A stretch of 64,000 nucleotides of DNA, taken from NCBI RefSeq assembly GCF_041379765.1, contig NZ_CP166919.1:2976001-3040000 (forward strand), read 5' to 3'. The DNA is from Thalassotalea sp. Sam97. GTDB taxonomy: Bacteria > Pseudomonadota > Gammaproteobacteria > Enterobacterales > Alteromonadaceae. This document shows, piece after piece, positions 56,316 to 64,000 of the stretch. A model generated the notes under the pieces. That model worked only from the letters and a program-made list of their open reading frames with translations. It made no database searches and had not been told where the DNA came from. The position numbers and the translations under genes are program-made. Numbering within the stretch: the stretch's first letter is position 1; the number at the start of each line of letters is the position of its first letter.

Positions 56316-57500
56316 TTATTCAATGATTTTTGATACAACACCAGCACCTACTGTACGACCACCTTCACGGATAGCGAAGCGTAAACCTTCGTCCATCGCG
56401 ATTGGGTTGATTAGTTCTACAACAAACTTTAAGTTGTCGCCTGGCATTACCATTTCTACACCTTCTGGTAACTCAACTGCACCTGTGATGTCAGTTGTAC
56501 GGAAGTAGAACTGTGGACGGTAGCCTTTGAAGAATGGTGTGTGACGACCACCTTCATCTTTAGTTAGTACGTATACTTCTGACTCAAACTTAGTGTGAGG
56601 AGTGATTGAACCTGGCTTAGCAAGTACTTGACCACGTTGTACTTCATCACGCTTAGTACCACGAAGAAGAACACCACAGTTCTCACCAGCACGACCTTCG
56701 TCAAGAAGCTTACGGAACATTTCAACACCTGTACAAGTTGTTGAAGTAGTGTCTTTGATACCAACGATTTCTACGTCGTCACCTACACGGATGATACCAC
56801 GCTCAACACGACCTGTTACAACAGTACCACGACCTTGGATTGAGAATACGTCTTCGATTGGTAGGATGAAGTCACCATCGATTGCACGCTCTGGCTCTGG
56901 AATGTAAGTATCTAAGTGGTTAGCAAGTTCTAGAACTTTCTCTTCCCACTGAGCTTCACCGTTCAATGCACCTAGTGCTGAACCTTGAACTACTGGTAAG
57001 TCATCACCTGGGAAGTCGTATTCAGAAAGAAGTTCACGTACTTCCATTTCTACTAGCTCTAGAAGCTCTTCGTCATCAACCATGTCACATTTGTTCATGA
57101 ATACGATGATGTAAGGTACACCAACCTGACGAGAAAGTAGGATGTGCTCACGTGTTTGTGGCATTGGACCATCAGTTGCTGCAACTACTAAGATCGCGCC
57201 GTCCATTTGAGCAGCACCAGTGATCATGTTTTTAACGTAGTCGGCGTGACCTGGACAGTCTACGTGCGCGTAGTGACGGTCAGCTGTGTCATACTCGATG
57301 TGAGAAGTATTGATTGTGATACCACGCTCACGCTCTTCTGGAGCGTTATCGATTTGTGCGAAATCACGAACTTCACCACCGTGAGTTTTAGTTAGAACTG
57401 CAGAAATCGCAGCAGTTAGAGTTGTTTTACCGTGGTCAACGTGACCGATAGTACCAACGTTAACGTGCGGTTTCGAACGTTCAAATTTTTCTTTAGCCAT
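56316..57500 (-). CDS. tuf: Elongation factor Tu
   Basis: 394 aa, delivers aminoacyl-tRNA to the ribosome. G1 [10 protein letters not shown]3 DCPGHADY, G4 NKCDM, and the full C-terminal beta-barrels. Here tuf is monocistronic and divergent from fusA, without the str operon or the tRNA genes that accompany tufB in E. coli; a second tuf copy probably exists elsewhere, consistent with the relic downstream. Confidence 0.97.
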   Translation of the reverse strand: MAKEKFERSKPHVNVGTIGHVDHGKTTLTAAISAVLTKTHGGEVRDFAQIDNAPEERERGITINTSHIEYDTADRHYAHVDCPGHADYVKNMITGAAQMDGAILVVAATDGPMPQTREHILLSRQVGVPYIIVFMNKCDMVDDEELLELVEMEVRELLSEYDFPGDDLPVVQGSALGALNGEAQWEEKVLELANHLDTYIPEPERAIDGDFILPIEDVFSIQGRGTVVTGRVERGIIRVGDDVEIVGIKDTTSTTCTGVEMFRKLLDEGRAGENCGVLLRGTKRDEVQRGQVLAKPGSITPHTKFESEVYVLTKDEGGRHTPFFKGYRPQFYFRTTDITGAVELPEGVEMVMPGDNLKFVVELINPIAMDEGLRFAIREGGRTVGAGVVSKIIE

Positions 57501-57868
57501 TTTACATATACCTTAAAAGTGATAAACAAACGGGCGGCAACCCGAATTTTTGCTTAATTTTTACTCTTTTACATGCAAAAAGCAGTTCTACAAAAGACTG
57601 TGTAACCACCAAATTTACATTGAGCTTTTTTTCCGGGGCACAATTTAGCAAACTGAAGGCATATTGTCTAAACTTTATGCTTTCTTAAACGCAAAAAAAG
57701 CCAAAAATTGGCAAATTATTTCCAGCATTACAGACAAACATCGATTTTCGAGGGTTTATGTGCTTGATTGATTAATTTTTATCAATTTTTGATGTTAGTT
57801 TTTTTCAACTAATGTATAATTCGCGCAAAAATTTTTACGCAACGTTAATTTTAACATAGAGAATTACA
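57501..57868. promoter_or_regulatory. Divergent promoter region of tuf and fusA
   Basis: 368 bp, strongly AT rich near fusA. A consensus TATAAT for fusA lies at 57815-57820, immediately after TG, with the start codon about 50 bp on. The tuf promoter on the other strand could not be fixed by eye. Confidence 0.55.
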
Positions 57869-59956
57869 ATGGCTGATTTATCAAAATACAGAAATATTGG
57901 TATTTTCGCTCACGTTGATGCTGGTAAAACCACAACAACTGAACGTATCCTTAAACTTACAGGTAAGATCCACAAGCTTGGTGAGGTTCATGATGGTGAG
58001 TCAACAACTGACTTCATGGAACAAGAAGCGGAGCGTGGTATTACTATCCAGTCTGCTGCTGTAACCTGTGAATGGAAAAAACACCGCTTTAACGTTATCG
58101 ACACCCCGGGCCACGTTGACTTCACAGTTGAAGTTTACCGTTCATTAAAAGTTCTTGACGGTGGTATCGGTGTATTCTGTGGTTCTGGTGGTGTTGAGCC
58201 ACAATCAGAAACCAACTGGCGTTACGCGAACGAGTCAAAAGTTGCTCGTTTGATTTTCGTTAACAAGCTAGACCGTTTAGGTGCTAACTTCTTCCGCGTT
58301 AAAGACCAAGTTAAAAAGGTTCTAGGTGCTAACCCACTAGTTATGACTCTTCCAATTGGTGAAGAAGATAACTTCGTAGGTGTTGTAGACGTACTAAGCC
58401 AAAAAGCTTACGTTTGGGACGATTCAGGCCAACCTGAAAACTACGAAATCACTGACATCCCTGCAGACATGGTTGACCAAGCTGCTGAGTACCGTGAAAT
58501 GCTAATCGAAACTGCTCTAGAAGCAGACGAAGATATGCTAATGGAGTACTTAGAAGGCGAATTAGACCCAACAGAAGAGCAAATTAAAGCATGTATCCGT
58601 AAAGGTACTAACGAGCTATTGTTCTTCCCTACTTACTGTGGTTCTGCATTCAAGAACAAAGGTATGCAACTTCTTCTTGACGCTGTTGTTGATTACTTAC
58701 CTTCACCAACTGAAGTTCCACCACAGCCATTAACTGACGAAGAAGGTAACCCAACTGGTGAATTCGCTATCGTTGACGCAGAAGAGCCGTTCCGTGCACT
58801 TGCGTTCAAGATTATGGATGACCGTTTCGGTGCTCTAACTTTCGTACGTATCTACTCAGGTCGTATTAAGAAAGGTGACACTATCCTTAACTCATTCACA
58901 GGTAAAACTGAGCGTGTTGGCCGTATGGTTGAGATGCAAGCAGATGACCGTACTGAACTTACAGAAGCGCAAGCGGGTGACATCCTAGCTATCGTTGGTA
59001 TGAAGAACGTTCAAACTGGTCACACTTTATGTGATGTTAAGCAACCTTGTACTCTTGAAGCAATGGTATTCCCTGAGCCAGTAATCTCAATCGCTGTTTC
59101 TCCTAAAGAGAAAGGTGGTGCTGAGAAGATGGGTATCGCTATCGGTAAGATGGTTGCAGAAGATCCAACGTTCCAAGTTGAAACTGACGAAGATTCAGGT
59201 GAAACCATCCTTAAAGGTATGGGTGAGCTTCACTTAGATATCAAAGTAGATATCCTTAAGCGTACTTACGGCGTTGAGCTAGAAGTAGGTAAGCCTCAAG
59301 TAGCATACCGTGAAACCATCACTATGCCGATTGAAGATTCTTACACGCATAAGAAGCAATCTGGTGGTTCTGGTCAATTCGGTAAGATCGATTACCGCAT
59401 CAAGCCAGGCGAGCCGAACACTGGCTTTAAGTTCACTTCTACCGTTGTTGGTGGTAACGTTCCTAAAGAATTCTTCCCTGCAATCGAAAAAGGTTTCGCG
59501 AGCATGATGGAAGAAGGTCCAGTAGCAGGTTTCCCTGTACTAGACGTTGAAGTTGAACTATTCGATGGTGGTTACCACGCAGTTGACTCGTCTGCAGTAG
59601 CATTCGAAATCGCAGCGAAAGGTGCATTCCGTCAATCAATGCCTAAAGCTGGTGCTCAATTACTAGAGCCAGTGATGAAGGTAGACGTGTTCACTCCAGA
59701 AGACAACGTTGGTGACGTTATCGGTGACTTAAACCGTCGTCGTGGTATGATCAAAGACCAAGAAGCTGGTACTACTGGCGTTCGCATCAAAGCTGACGTA
59801 CCTCTATCAGAAATGTTTGGTTACATCGGTCACTTACGTACTATCACTTCAGGTCGTGGTCAATTCTCTATGGAATTCAGCCACTACTCAGCTGCTCCAG
59901 CAAATATCGCTGAGCAAGTTGTTGCTGAAGTTAAAGAGCGTAACGCTAAGAAGTAA
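57869..59956 (+). CDS. fusA: Elongation factor G, second type (FusA2)
   Basis: 695-aa translocase GTPase: G1 [10 protein letters not shown]3 DTPGHVDF, G4 NKLDR, and the domain IV-V landmarks. The N-terminus [19 protein letters not shown] and the first effector region ([20 protein letters not shown]) differ from the str-operon EF-G of E. coli and match the EF-G2 group found as a second copy in Shewanella and Vibrio (from memory). It stands alone, facing away from tuf. The canonical fusA is expected elsewhere in the genome. Confidence 0.88.
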   Translation: MADLSKYRNIGIFAHVDAGKTTTTERILKLTGKIHKLGEVHDGESTTDFMEQEAERGITIQSAAVTCEWKKHRFNVIDTPGHVDFTVEVYRSLKVLDGGIGVFCGSGGVEPQSETNWRYANESKVARLIFVNKLDRLGANFFRVKDQVKKVLGANPLVMTLPIGEEDNFVGVVDVLSQKAYVWDDSGQPENYEITDIPADMVDQAAEYREMLIETALEADEDMLMEYLEGELDPTEEQIKACIRKGTNELLFFPTYCGSAFKNKGMQLLLDAVVDYLPSPTEVPPQPLTDEEGNPTGEFAIVDAEEPFRALAFKIMDDRFGALTFVRIYSGRIKKGDTILNSFTGKTERVGRMVEMQADDRTELTEAQAGDILAIVGMKNVQTGHTLCDVKQPCTLEAMVFPEPVISIAVSPKEKGGAEKMGIAIGKMVAEDPTFQVETDEDSGETILKGMGELHLDIKVDILKRTYGVELEVGKPQVAYRETITMPIEDSYTHKKQSGGSGQFGKIDYRIKPGEPNTGFKFTSTVVGGNVPKEFFPAIEKGFASMMEEGPVAGFPVLDVEVELFDGGYHAVDSSAVAFEIAAKGAFRQSMPKAGAQLLEPVMKVDVFTPEDNVGDVIGDLNRRRGMIKDQEAGTTGVRIKADVPLSEMFGYIGHLRTITSGRGQFSMEFSHYSAAPANIAEQVVAEVKERNAKK

Positions 59957-59977
59957 TTTTACTTCTCACAATATTAG

Positions 59978-60003
59978 AAAAGGCCGCATTTGCGGCCTTT
60001 TTT
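59978..60003 (+). terminator. fusA terminator
   Basis: AAAAGGCCGC-ATTT-GCGGCCTTTTTT, perfect 10-bp stem with T-run. Confidence 0.93.
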
Positions 60004-60054
60004 GTTGTGTGTAATAACAAGTTATTTAGTGCTATTCGCTTTCGGATTATTCGC

Positions 60055-60924
60055 TTAGCGCTTGCTACTGCGCCCTTGATTAGCGTCCAACATCAAATTC
60101 ATATTCTGCATGTTGGCTGGCACTACAACCACACCACCATCGTTTTTAGCAAACATCTTTAACGCTTCATTTAGTTCATGCTGTAAATATTCTGGCGTTA
60201 GCGATGAATTAATGATTTCATTGGCTTTAGCGATACCACGAGCACGGGCAATTTCAATCTCGGCATCCTTAGCAGCAATTTCCACCTCAACTTTTTTTGC
60301 TTCTAAGGTCTTTTGTGCTTGTACCGCCTTTTGAATCGCCGCTTCTATGGTAGGGTCGGTATTTAAGGCACGAATAGCAACGCGGGTAATGGTAAATATG
60401 CCAGGATCTTTATCGTCGAGTTTCAATTGCAACTCTGTCGCTATTCCTGCACGCAACTGGTCTCGATTTCGATGCAGCTCCAAGGAATCTATTTTAGTCA
60501 CTTCCTCGTAAATCACATCACGCCCTTCACGATATACAATGGCATAGGCAGGTAATAATGCCGCATCACCCTCAGCATACGACGATGCATATTTGACCAT
60601 TGTTTCGGCGATATGATTGGCTGAAACGCGGTAGTAAATACTTACATCCAAATCTTGCAAGCGTAGGTTGTCACGTGCTTTTGGCCGCAAATCATTAAAA
60701 TCAATAGCGATTTCTTTCGCTGAAAATTCATAAGCTCTGGTTAAGATCGGTAGTTTCCAATTTAAGCCTGCCGGCACCTCTTCCATGTCAACCGTACCTA
60801 ACGTTTTTTTAACAGCAACATGGCCTGTATCGACAACGTAATAAATGCTAAATAATATAATGGCGATAAGAACCGCGATAAAAGCACTAAATACCTTTTG
60901 TGCCGAGCCTTTTGATCAGTACAT
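60055..60924 (-). pseudogene. SPFH/prohibitin-like protein, disrupted by TGA at codon 3
   Basis: The frame from ATG 60924 has a good ribosome-binding site (AAGGA, 5 nt) and would encode 289 aa, but the third codon is TGA (60916-60918). After it the frame is open to the end: a membrane anchor (FSAFIAVLIAIILFSIYYVV), the SPFH/band-7 domain (NLRLQDLDVSIYYRVSANH), a helical region and a polar tail. The next ATG (60786) would give 243 aa without the anchor and the domain's start. Probably CGA (Arg) became TGA. A sequencing error cannot be excluded. Confidence 0.75.
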
Positions 60925-61102
60925 AAAAGTCCTTGAATAATTAATATTGTTATAAGGCTAACCTAGCACATCTATAACAATCCCCGCTATAGCTACTTCC
61001 AAGTAGCAACCCATTTGCCACATCCCTATGTTCTCAATAATCATCCATAAACTTCAGGGTGTTCTATACTAGTTTAAGGGTATCACTTGTCCTTAGAATA
61101 AT

Positions 61103-61729
61103 ATGCAATCTATACTTTTCGACCGAAATTCAATTGTGGACAGCGCTTTATTATTGGCGCAACGAGATGGATGGCAAAACATTAATCTTTTAGCTATATG
61201 CGAGCACTGCGGTTGCTCTATGGTGCAATTGCGTAGTCACTTTCGTTCGAAAGACGATATTGCTGAAGCATTATTTGATCGCGCAGATGAATACGCTCTG
61301 AGTTGCTGTGACGAGCAAGATTTTAAACTACTTGATAGCGAAGAACGCCTACAATACATGATTGTTGCTTGGTTAAATTTTTTACTACCATACCGAAACT
61401 TAGTAAAAGATATCATCGCCTATAAGATTGAACCAGGCCATGTTCATTTACAGGCTCATGCCATCACTCGCATCAGCCGCACGGTACAATGGTTTATGCA
61501 TGCCGCTGATGTCCAGTCAAGTAACGTCAAGCGTGTTATGGATGAAATCGCCATCAGTGCTATTTTCGTCTGCACCATGACAACCTTTATGATGAGTAAG
61601 CGCACCTCCACCGATCGCGCTAATGCGTTATTAGGCAAACTGCTGCACCGTCATTTTAATTGCCCCTTAAGCAATCGCATATACAAAACACAGCAAAGTA
61701 AAACCATAGGTTTAAGCACCAGCAGTTGA
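61103..61729 (+). CDS. TetR-like regulator
   Basis: 208 aa. The N-terminal ~60 residues fit a TetR helix-turn-helix (SIVDSALLLAQRDGWQNINLLAICEHCGCS, with LRSHFRSKDDIAEALF, corresponding to the YxHFxxKdeL pattern), cited here in parts. The rest is helical with several cysteines. It resembles the COQ9/TetR-like proteins seen in alphaproteobacteria and marine gammaproteobacteria, but I cannot name a target. It is divergent from the SPFH gene by ~180 bp. Confidence 0.7.
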   Translation: MQSILFDRNSIVDSALLLAQRDGWQNINLLAICEHCGCSMVQLRSHFRSKDDIAEALFDRADEYALSCCDEQDFKLLDSEERLQYMIVAWLNFLLPYRNLVKDIIAYKIEPGHVHLQAHAITRISRTVQWFMHAADVQSSNVKRVMDEIAISAIFVCTMTTFMMSKRTSTDRANALLGKLLHRHFNCPLSNRIYKTQQSKTIGLSTSS

Positions 61730-61960
61730 TGCTATAACTAAACCGATTGGGTGTTGTGCAACTATCACACTCACCTCACCCAACTTTTATGGTTAACTCT
61801 GATTAAGTAAACTTAAGCACCTATATTAAGGTGCGTTAAACCCGTTCATTCGCTCTATATTTATCCTTACTATGGCACTAGTAGGATTAGAGATATTTGC
61901 CTGCAACATCGACTATTTTTACTAAACTTAGATCACCGTTTCACTCTTTGGAGGGCTGCG

Positions 61961-62179
61961 ATGAAACTGAAAGACATCCACACCGAACTACAATCTGGCA
62001 TCCTTAACTATTTAGCTAGTCATCCCAACGCCATGGGCTCTGTAGAGCATATTGCCAATCAATGGTTATTTAATGAAAAATACGAGCACACACCGGAGCA
62101 GGTCAATGCCGCGGTAAAAAGCATGGTTGCCCGGGGCGAATTAACACCAAGATTGGGTGGTGACTTTTACTCACAATAA
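61961..62179 (+). CDS. Hypothetical 72-aa protein, winged-helix-like
   Basis: Strong ribosome-binding site (GGAGG) before the ATG. Predicted helices followed by VNAAVKSMVARGELTPRLGGDFYS, whose pattern of a recognition helix plus a short beta wing hints at a winged-helix fold (weak inference); only part is quoted here. No family recognised. It sits between the TetR-like gene and a long hairpin. Confidence 0.65.
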   Translation: MKLKDIHTELQSGILNYLASHPNAMGSVEHIANQWLFNEKYEHTPEQVNAAVKSMVARGELTPRLGGDFYSQ

Positions 62180-62185
62180 TGTCCA

Positions 62186-62244
62186 AACAGCTTGCGAATT
62201 CACTAAGCTGAAATTTCAACAATAAACTATCTTCGCAAGCTGTT
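62186..62244 (+). repeat. 13-bp perfect inverted repeat with 33-nt loop
   Basis: AACAGCTTGCGAA (62186-62198) and TTCGCAAGCTGTT (62232-62244). It starts 6 nt after the stop of the 72-aa gene. There is no T-run, so it is either an unusual terminator, an RNA-stabilising element or a short mobile palindrome. Confidence 0.65.
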
Positions 62245-62312
62245 CGTAATACCGCCACTAGTGATAAAATAGCCAGTATATTATCGTCGCTAACAATAGG
62301 TTCTGTTACCTT

Positions 62313-63998
62313 ATGTCAAATCAAATCGATTGCTTTAAGGCATTTAGCAAGGACATCTCTGATCTTAGCATTCCAAATCGCTTTACCTTTCCATTTTATT
62401 ATCACCCTCATCCACTAGCTGTTAGCGCAGCTGAGCAGCTACAACACGAGCTTGAGCAAGGACAATATCAACATAACTTTGGCTTAAAAACAGGCGACGA
62501 TAAAGATGCTGCAAGCGGTAAAATGTTTGGCGTACTGGTTGTTGAAAACAAACAAAAGCAACTTGGCTTTTTAGCGGGATTCTCCGGTAAGCTCGGGGAT
62601 AACACCCAAGTACCAGGCTTTGTGCCACCTGTTTTTGATATGCTTAATAAAGATAGCTTCTTTAAGGAGGAGCTCGATATCATCAACAAGGCCAGTAGTG
62701 ATTATAAGCTTCTCGAAAACAATCCATTACGCCAACAACTCGCAAAGCTGGTTAACAAAGAGCGGCAGGCTTTCGACTGTGCGCTAACCACATTTAAGCA
62801 AGACGCGGCTGAGCGAAAATCAAGCCGTAAACAGCTGCGTAATAACGGCAAAACAACGCTAAGTGATGAGCAATATGAGCAACTCTGTGTTGAGCTAAGC
62901 CAGCAAAGCGTTATTGATAAACTCAAACTTCGCGATTTAAAACTGTATTGGCAGCAACGCATCGAGCATGCCCAATCGCAGCACGACGAGCTAGAGCAAC
63001 AACTTGCTCGCTTAGCCAAAACACGGCGTAAGCTTTCGGCAAAACTACAGAAAAAGCTTTTTGCGCAGTACCAGTTTTTAAATATAGAGGGTGTGCAAAA
63101 AGATTTAAATGATATTTTTGCTGATACCGCGTTTAAAATACCCCCTGCTGGCGCAGGTGATTGCGCAGCACCTAAATTATTGCAATATGCTTTTAATCAT
63201 CAGCTTAAACCCGTGGTGATGGCAGAGTTTTGGTGGGGAGAATCACCTAAGTCGCAAGTGCGCCGTCATAAGCATTATTACCCATCATGCTACAGTAAAT
63301 GCCAACCTATCTTAGGGCATATGTTGGTTGGCATGACATTAGATGACAATCCCTTATTGGAGAATCCGGGGAAAAATAAATTATTAGACATTCTCTATGA
63401 AGATAACGATATGATTGTCGTTAATAAACCTTCAGGGCTGTTGAGTGTGCCAGGAAAAACTATCTCTGATAGTGTTTATACTCGCATTAAACAACGCTAC
63501 CCTAATGCTACTGGGCCGCTTATCGTTCATCGCTTAGACATGTCGACCTCAGGGCTAATGGTCTTGGCACTCAATGCTAAAGCCAACAAGGCCCTGCAAC
63601 GGCAATTTATCGCCCGTAGTGTTACCAAAAATTACATTGCCGATGTCGATGGTATCGTAACCGAAAATGAAGGCGAAATTACCCTACCATTAACTTTAGA
63701 CATTAACGATCGACCTAGACAGATGGTGTGCTTTGAAACAGGTAAGCCTGCGCACACTCATTTTAAAGTGCTTGAACGTAAAGGTAACATTACTCGTTTG
63801 TCATTGTTTCCAAAAACGGGTCGAACACACCAACTACGTGTTCATTGTGCTCACAAACTTGGTTTGAACATGCCAATTATTGGCGATGAACATTATGGTA
63901 ATGGTGCTGACAGACTGCATTTGCACGCTGAATATTTACAGCTAAAACATCCTGTGAGCCATGAAGTTATGAGCTTTAACGCGGCTCCTGATTTTTAA
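62313..63998 (+). CDS. RluA-family pseudouridine synthase with long N-terminal extension
   Basis: 561 aa, ending 2 bp before the window edge. The C-terminal ~220 residues are a RluA catalytic domain: NKPSGLLSVPG, HRLDMSTSGLMVLAL (catalytic D409), and LFPKTGRTHQLRVHCAHKLG, cited in part. The first ~350 residues are not part of the catalytic fold: a region with FGVLVVENKQKQLGFLAGFSG, a Gln/Leu/Lys-rich coiled coil (about residues 160-260), and a segment GAGDCAAPKLLQYAF. Large RluA proteins of this form occur in other marine gammaproteobacteria. The RNA target is unknown. Confidence 0.87.
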   Translation: MSNQIDCFKAFSKDISDLSIPNRFTFPFYYHPHPLAVSAAEQLQHELEQGQYQHNFGLKTGDDKDAASGKMFGVLVVENKQKQLGFLAGFSGKLGDNTQVPGFVPPVFDMLNKDSFFKEELDIINKASSDYKLLENNPLRQQLAKLVNKERQAFDCALTTFKQDAAERKSSRKQLRNNGKTTLSDEQYEQLCVELSQQSVIDKLKLRDLKLYWQQRIEHAQSQHDELEQQLARLAKTRRKLSAKLQKKLFAQYQFLNIEGVQKDLNDIFADTAFKIPPAGAGDCAAPKLLQYAFNHQLKPVVMAEFWWGESPKSQVRRHKHYYPSCYSKCQPILGHMLVGMTLDDNPLLENPGKNKLLDILYEDNDMIVVNKPSGLLSVPGKTISDSVYTRIKQRYPNATGPLIVHRLDMSTSGLMVLALNAKANKALQRQFIARSVTKNYIADVDGIVTENEGEITLPLTLDINDRPRQMVCFETGKPAHTHFKVLERKGNITRLSLFPKTGRTHQLRVHCAHKLGLNMPIIGDEHYGNGADRLHLHAEYLQLKHPVSHEVMSFNAAPDF

Positions 63999-64000
63999 TC

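Noticed and set aside
60916..60918. TGA as a selenocysteine codon in the SPFH gene
   Set aside because: No selenoprotein family of this kind is known to me, the position is codon 3, and no SECIS-like hairpin was evident after it.

Overview
The window looks like the chromosome of a marine gammaproteobacterium of the Alteromonadales, most likely Colwelliaceae (Thalassotalea/Colwellia-like). The reasons are an EpmA/EpmB-EF-P set, an astC-astA-astD-DUF1338 order, a second-type EF-G, a FabR-desaturase pair, and AT-leaning DNA with many short hairpin terminators. The genus call is inference from gene content. No rRNA, tRNA, CRISPR array, insertion sequence or phage gene was found.

Layout. 1-5.3 kb: 3' part of ntrC (cut by the window edge), a MerC-domain protein, and the EF-P modification cluster epmA/efp/epmB, then a small unknown gene and a DUF3016 secreted protein. 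5.57-7.70 kb: a single 614-aa gene with a PD-(D/E)XK nuclease-like C-terminus, lying between two identical 24-bp copies of the groEL terminator; this looks like an inserted cargo gene. 7.7-17.9 kb: groEL-groES (with a sigma-32-type promoter), fxsA, cutA-dsbD, aroQ-accB-accC, a 55-aa cysteine-rich protein, a Bcr/CflA exporter and a MOSC protein. 17.9-25.9 kb: pabA, a PilZ protein, the arginine succinyltransferase operon astCAD with DUF1338, an OsmC-like protein and phosphoribulokinase prkB.

26.2-43.3 kb: the S10, spc and alpha ribosomal operons on the minus strand, in the standard order. They are interrupted exactly at the S10/spc boundary (between rpsQ and rplN) by about 3.7 kb. That interval holds a DUF2892 membrane protein, a membrane-anchored AraC-type regulator divergent from a DUF2306 membrane protein, and a 188-bp tandem array in which each unit carries the last 50 bp of rpsQ plus its terminator. 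A recognisable S4-type (alpha operon) pseudoknot leader precedes rpsM.

44-64 kb: uvrA, a FadH-type dienoyl-CoA reductase, a YjiH-family membrane protein, trmA, fabR divergent from a fatty-acid desaturase with a FabR-like operator between them, an unknown exported protein, an MscS channel, a repeat-rich 0.7-kb gap (four 56-bp tandem repeats, a relic of a tuf 3' end, three terminators), tuf divergent from an EF-G2-type fusA, an SPFH/prohibitin-like gene apparently broken by a TGA at codon 3, a TetR-like regulator, a 72-aa unknown, and a large RluA-family pseudouridine synthase.

Most of the window is housekeeping. The least explained parts are the three places where the 3' end and/or terminator of a highly expressed gene (groEL, rpsQ, tuf) has been duplicated: one encloses a candidate nuclease, one is an amplified array next to accessory genes, and one sits beside a 56-bp tandem repeat.
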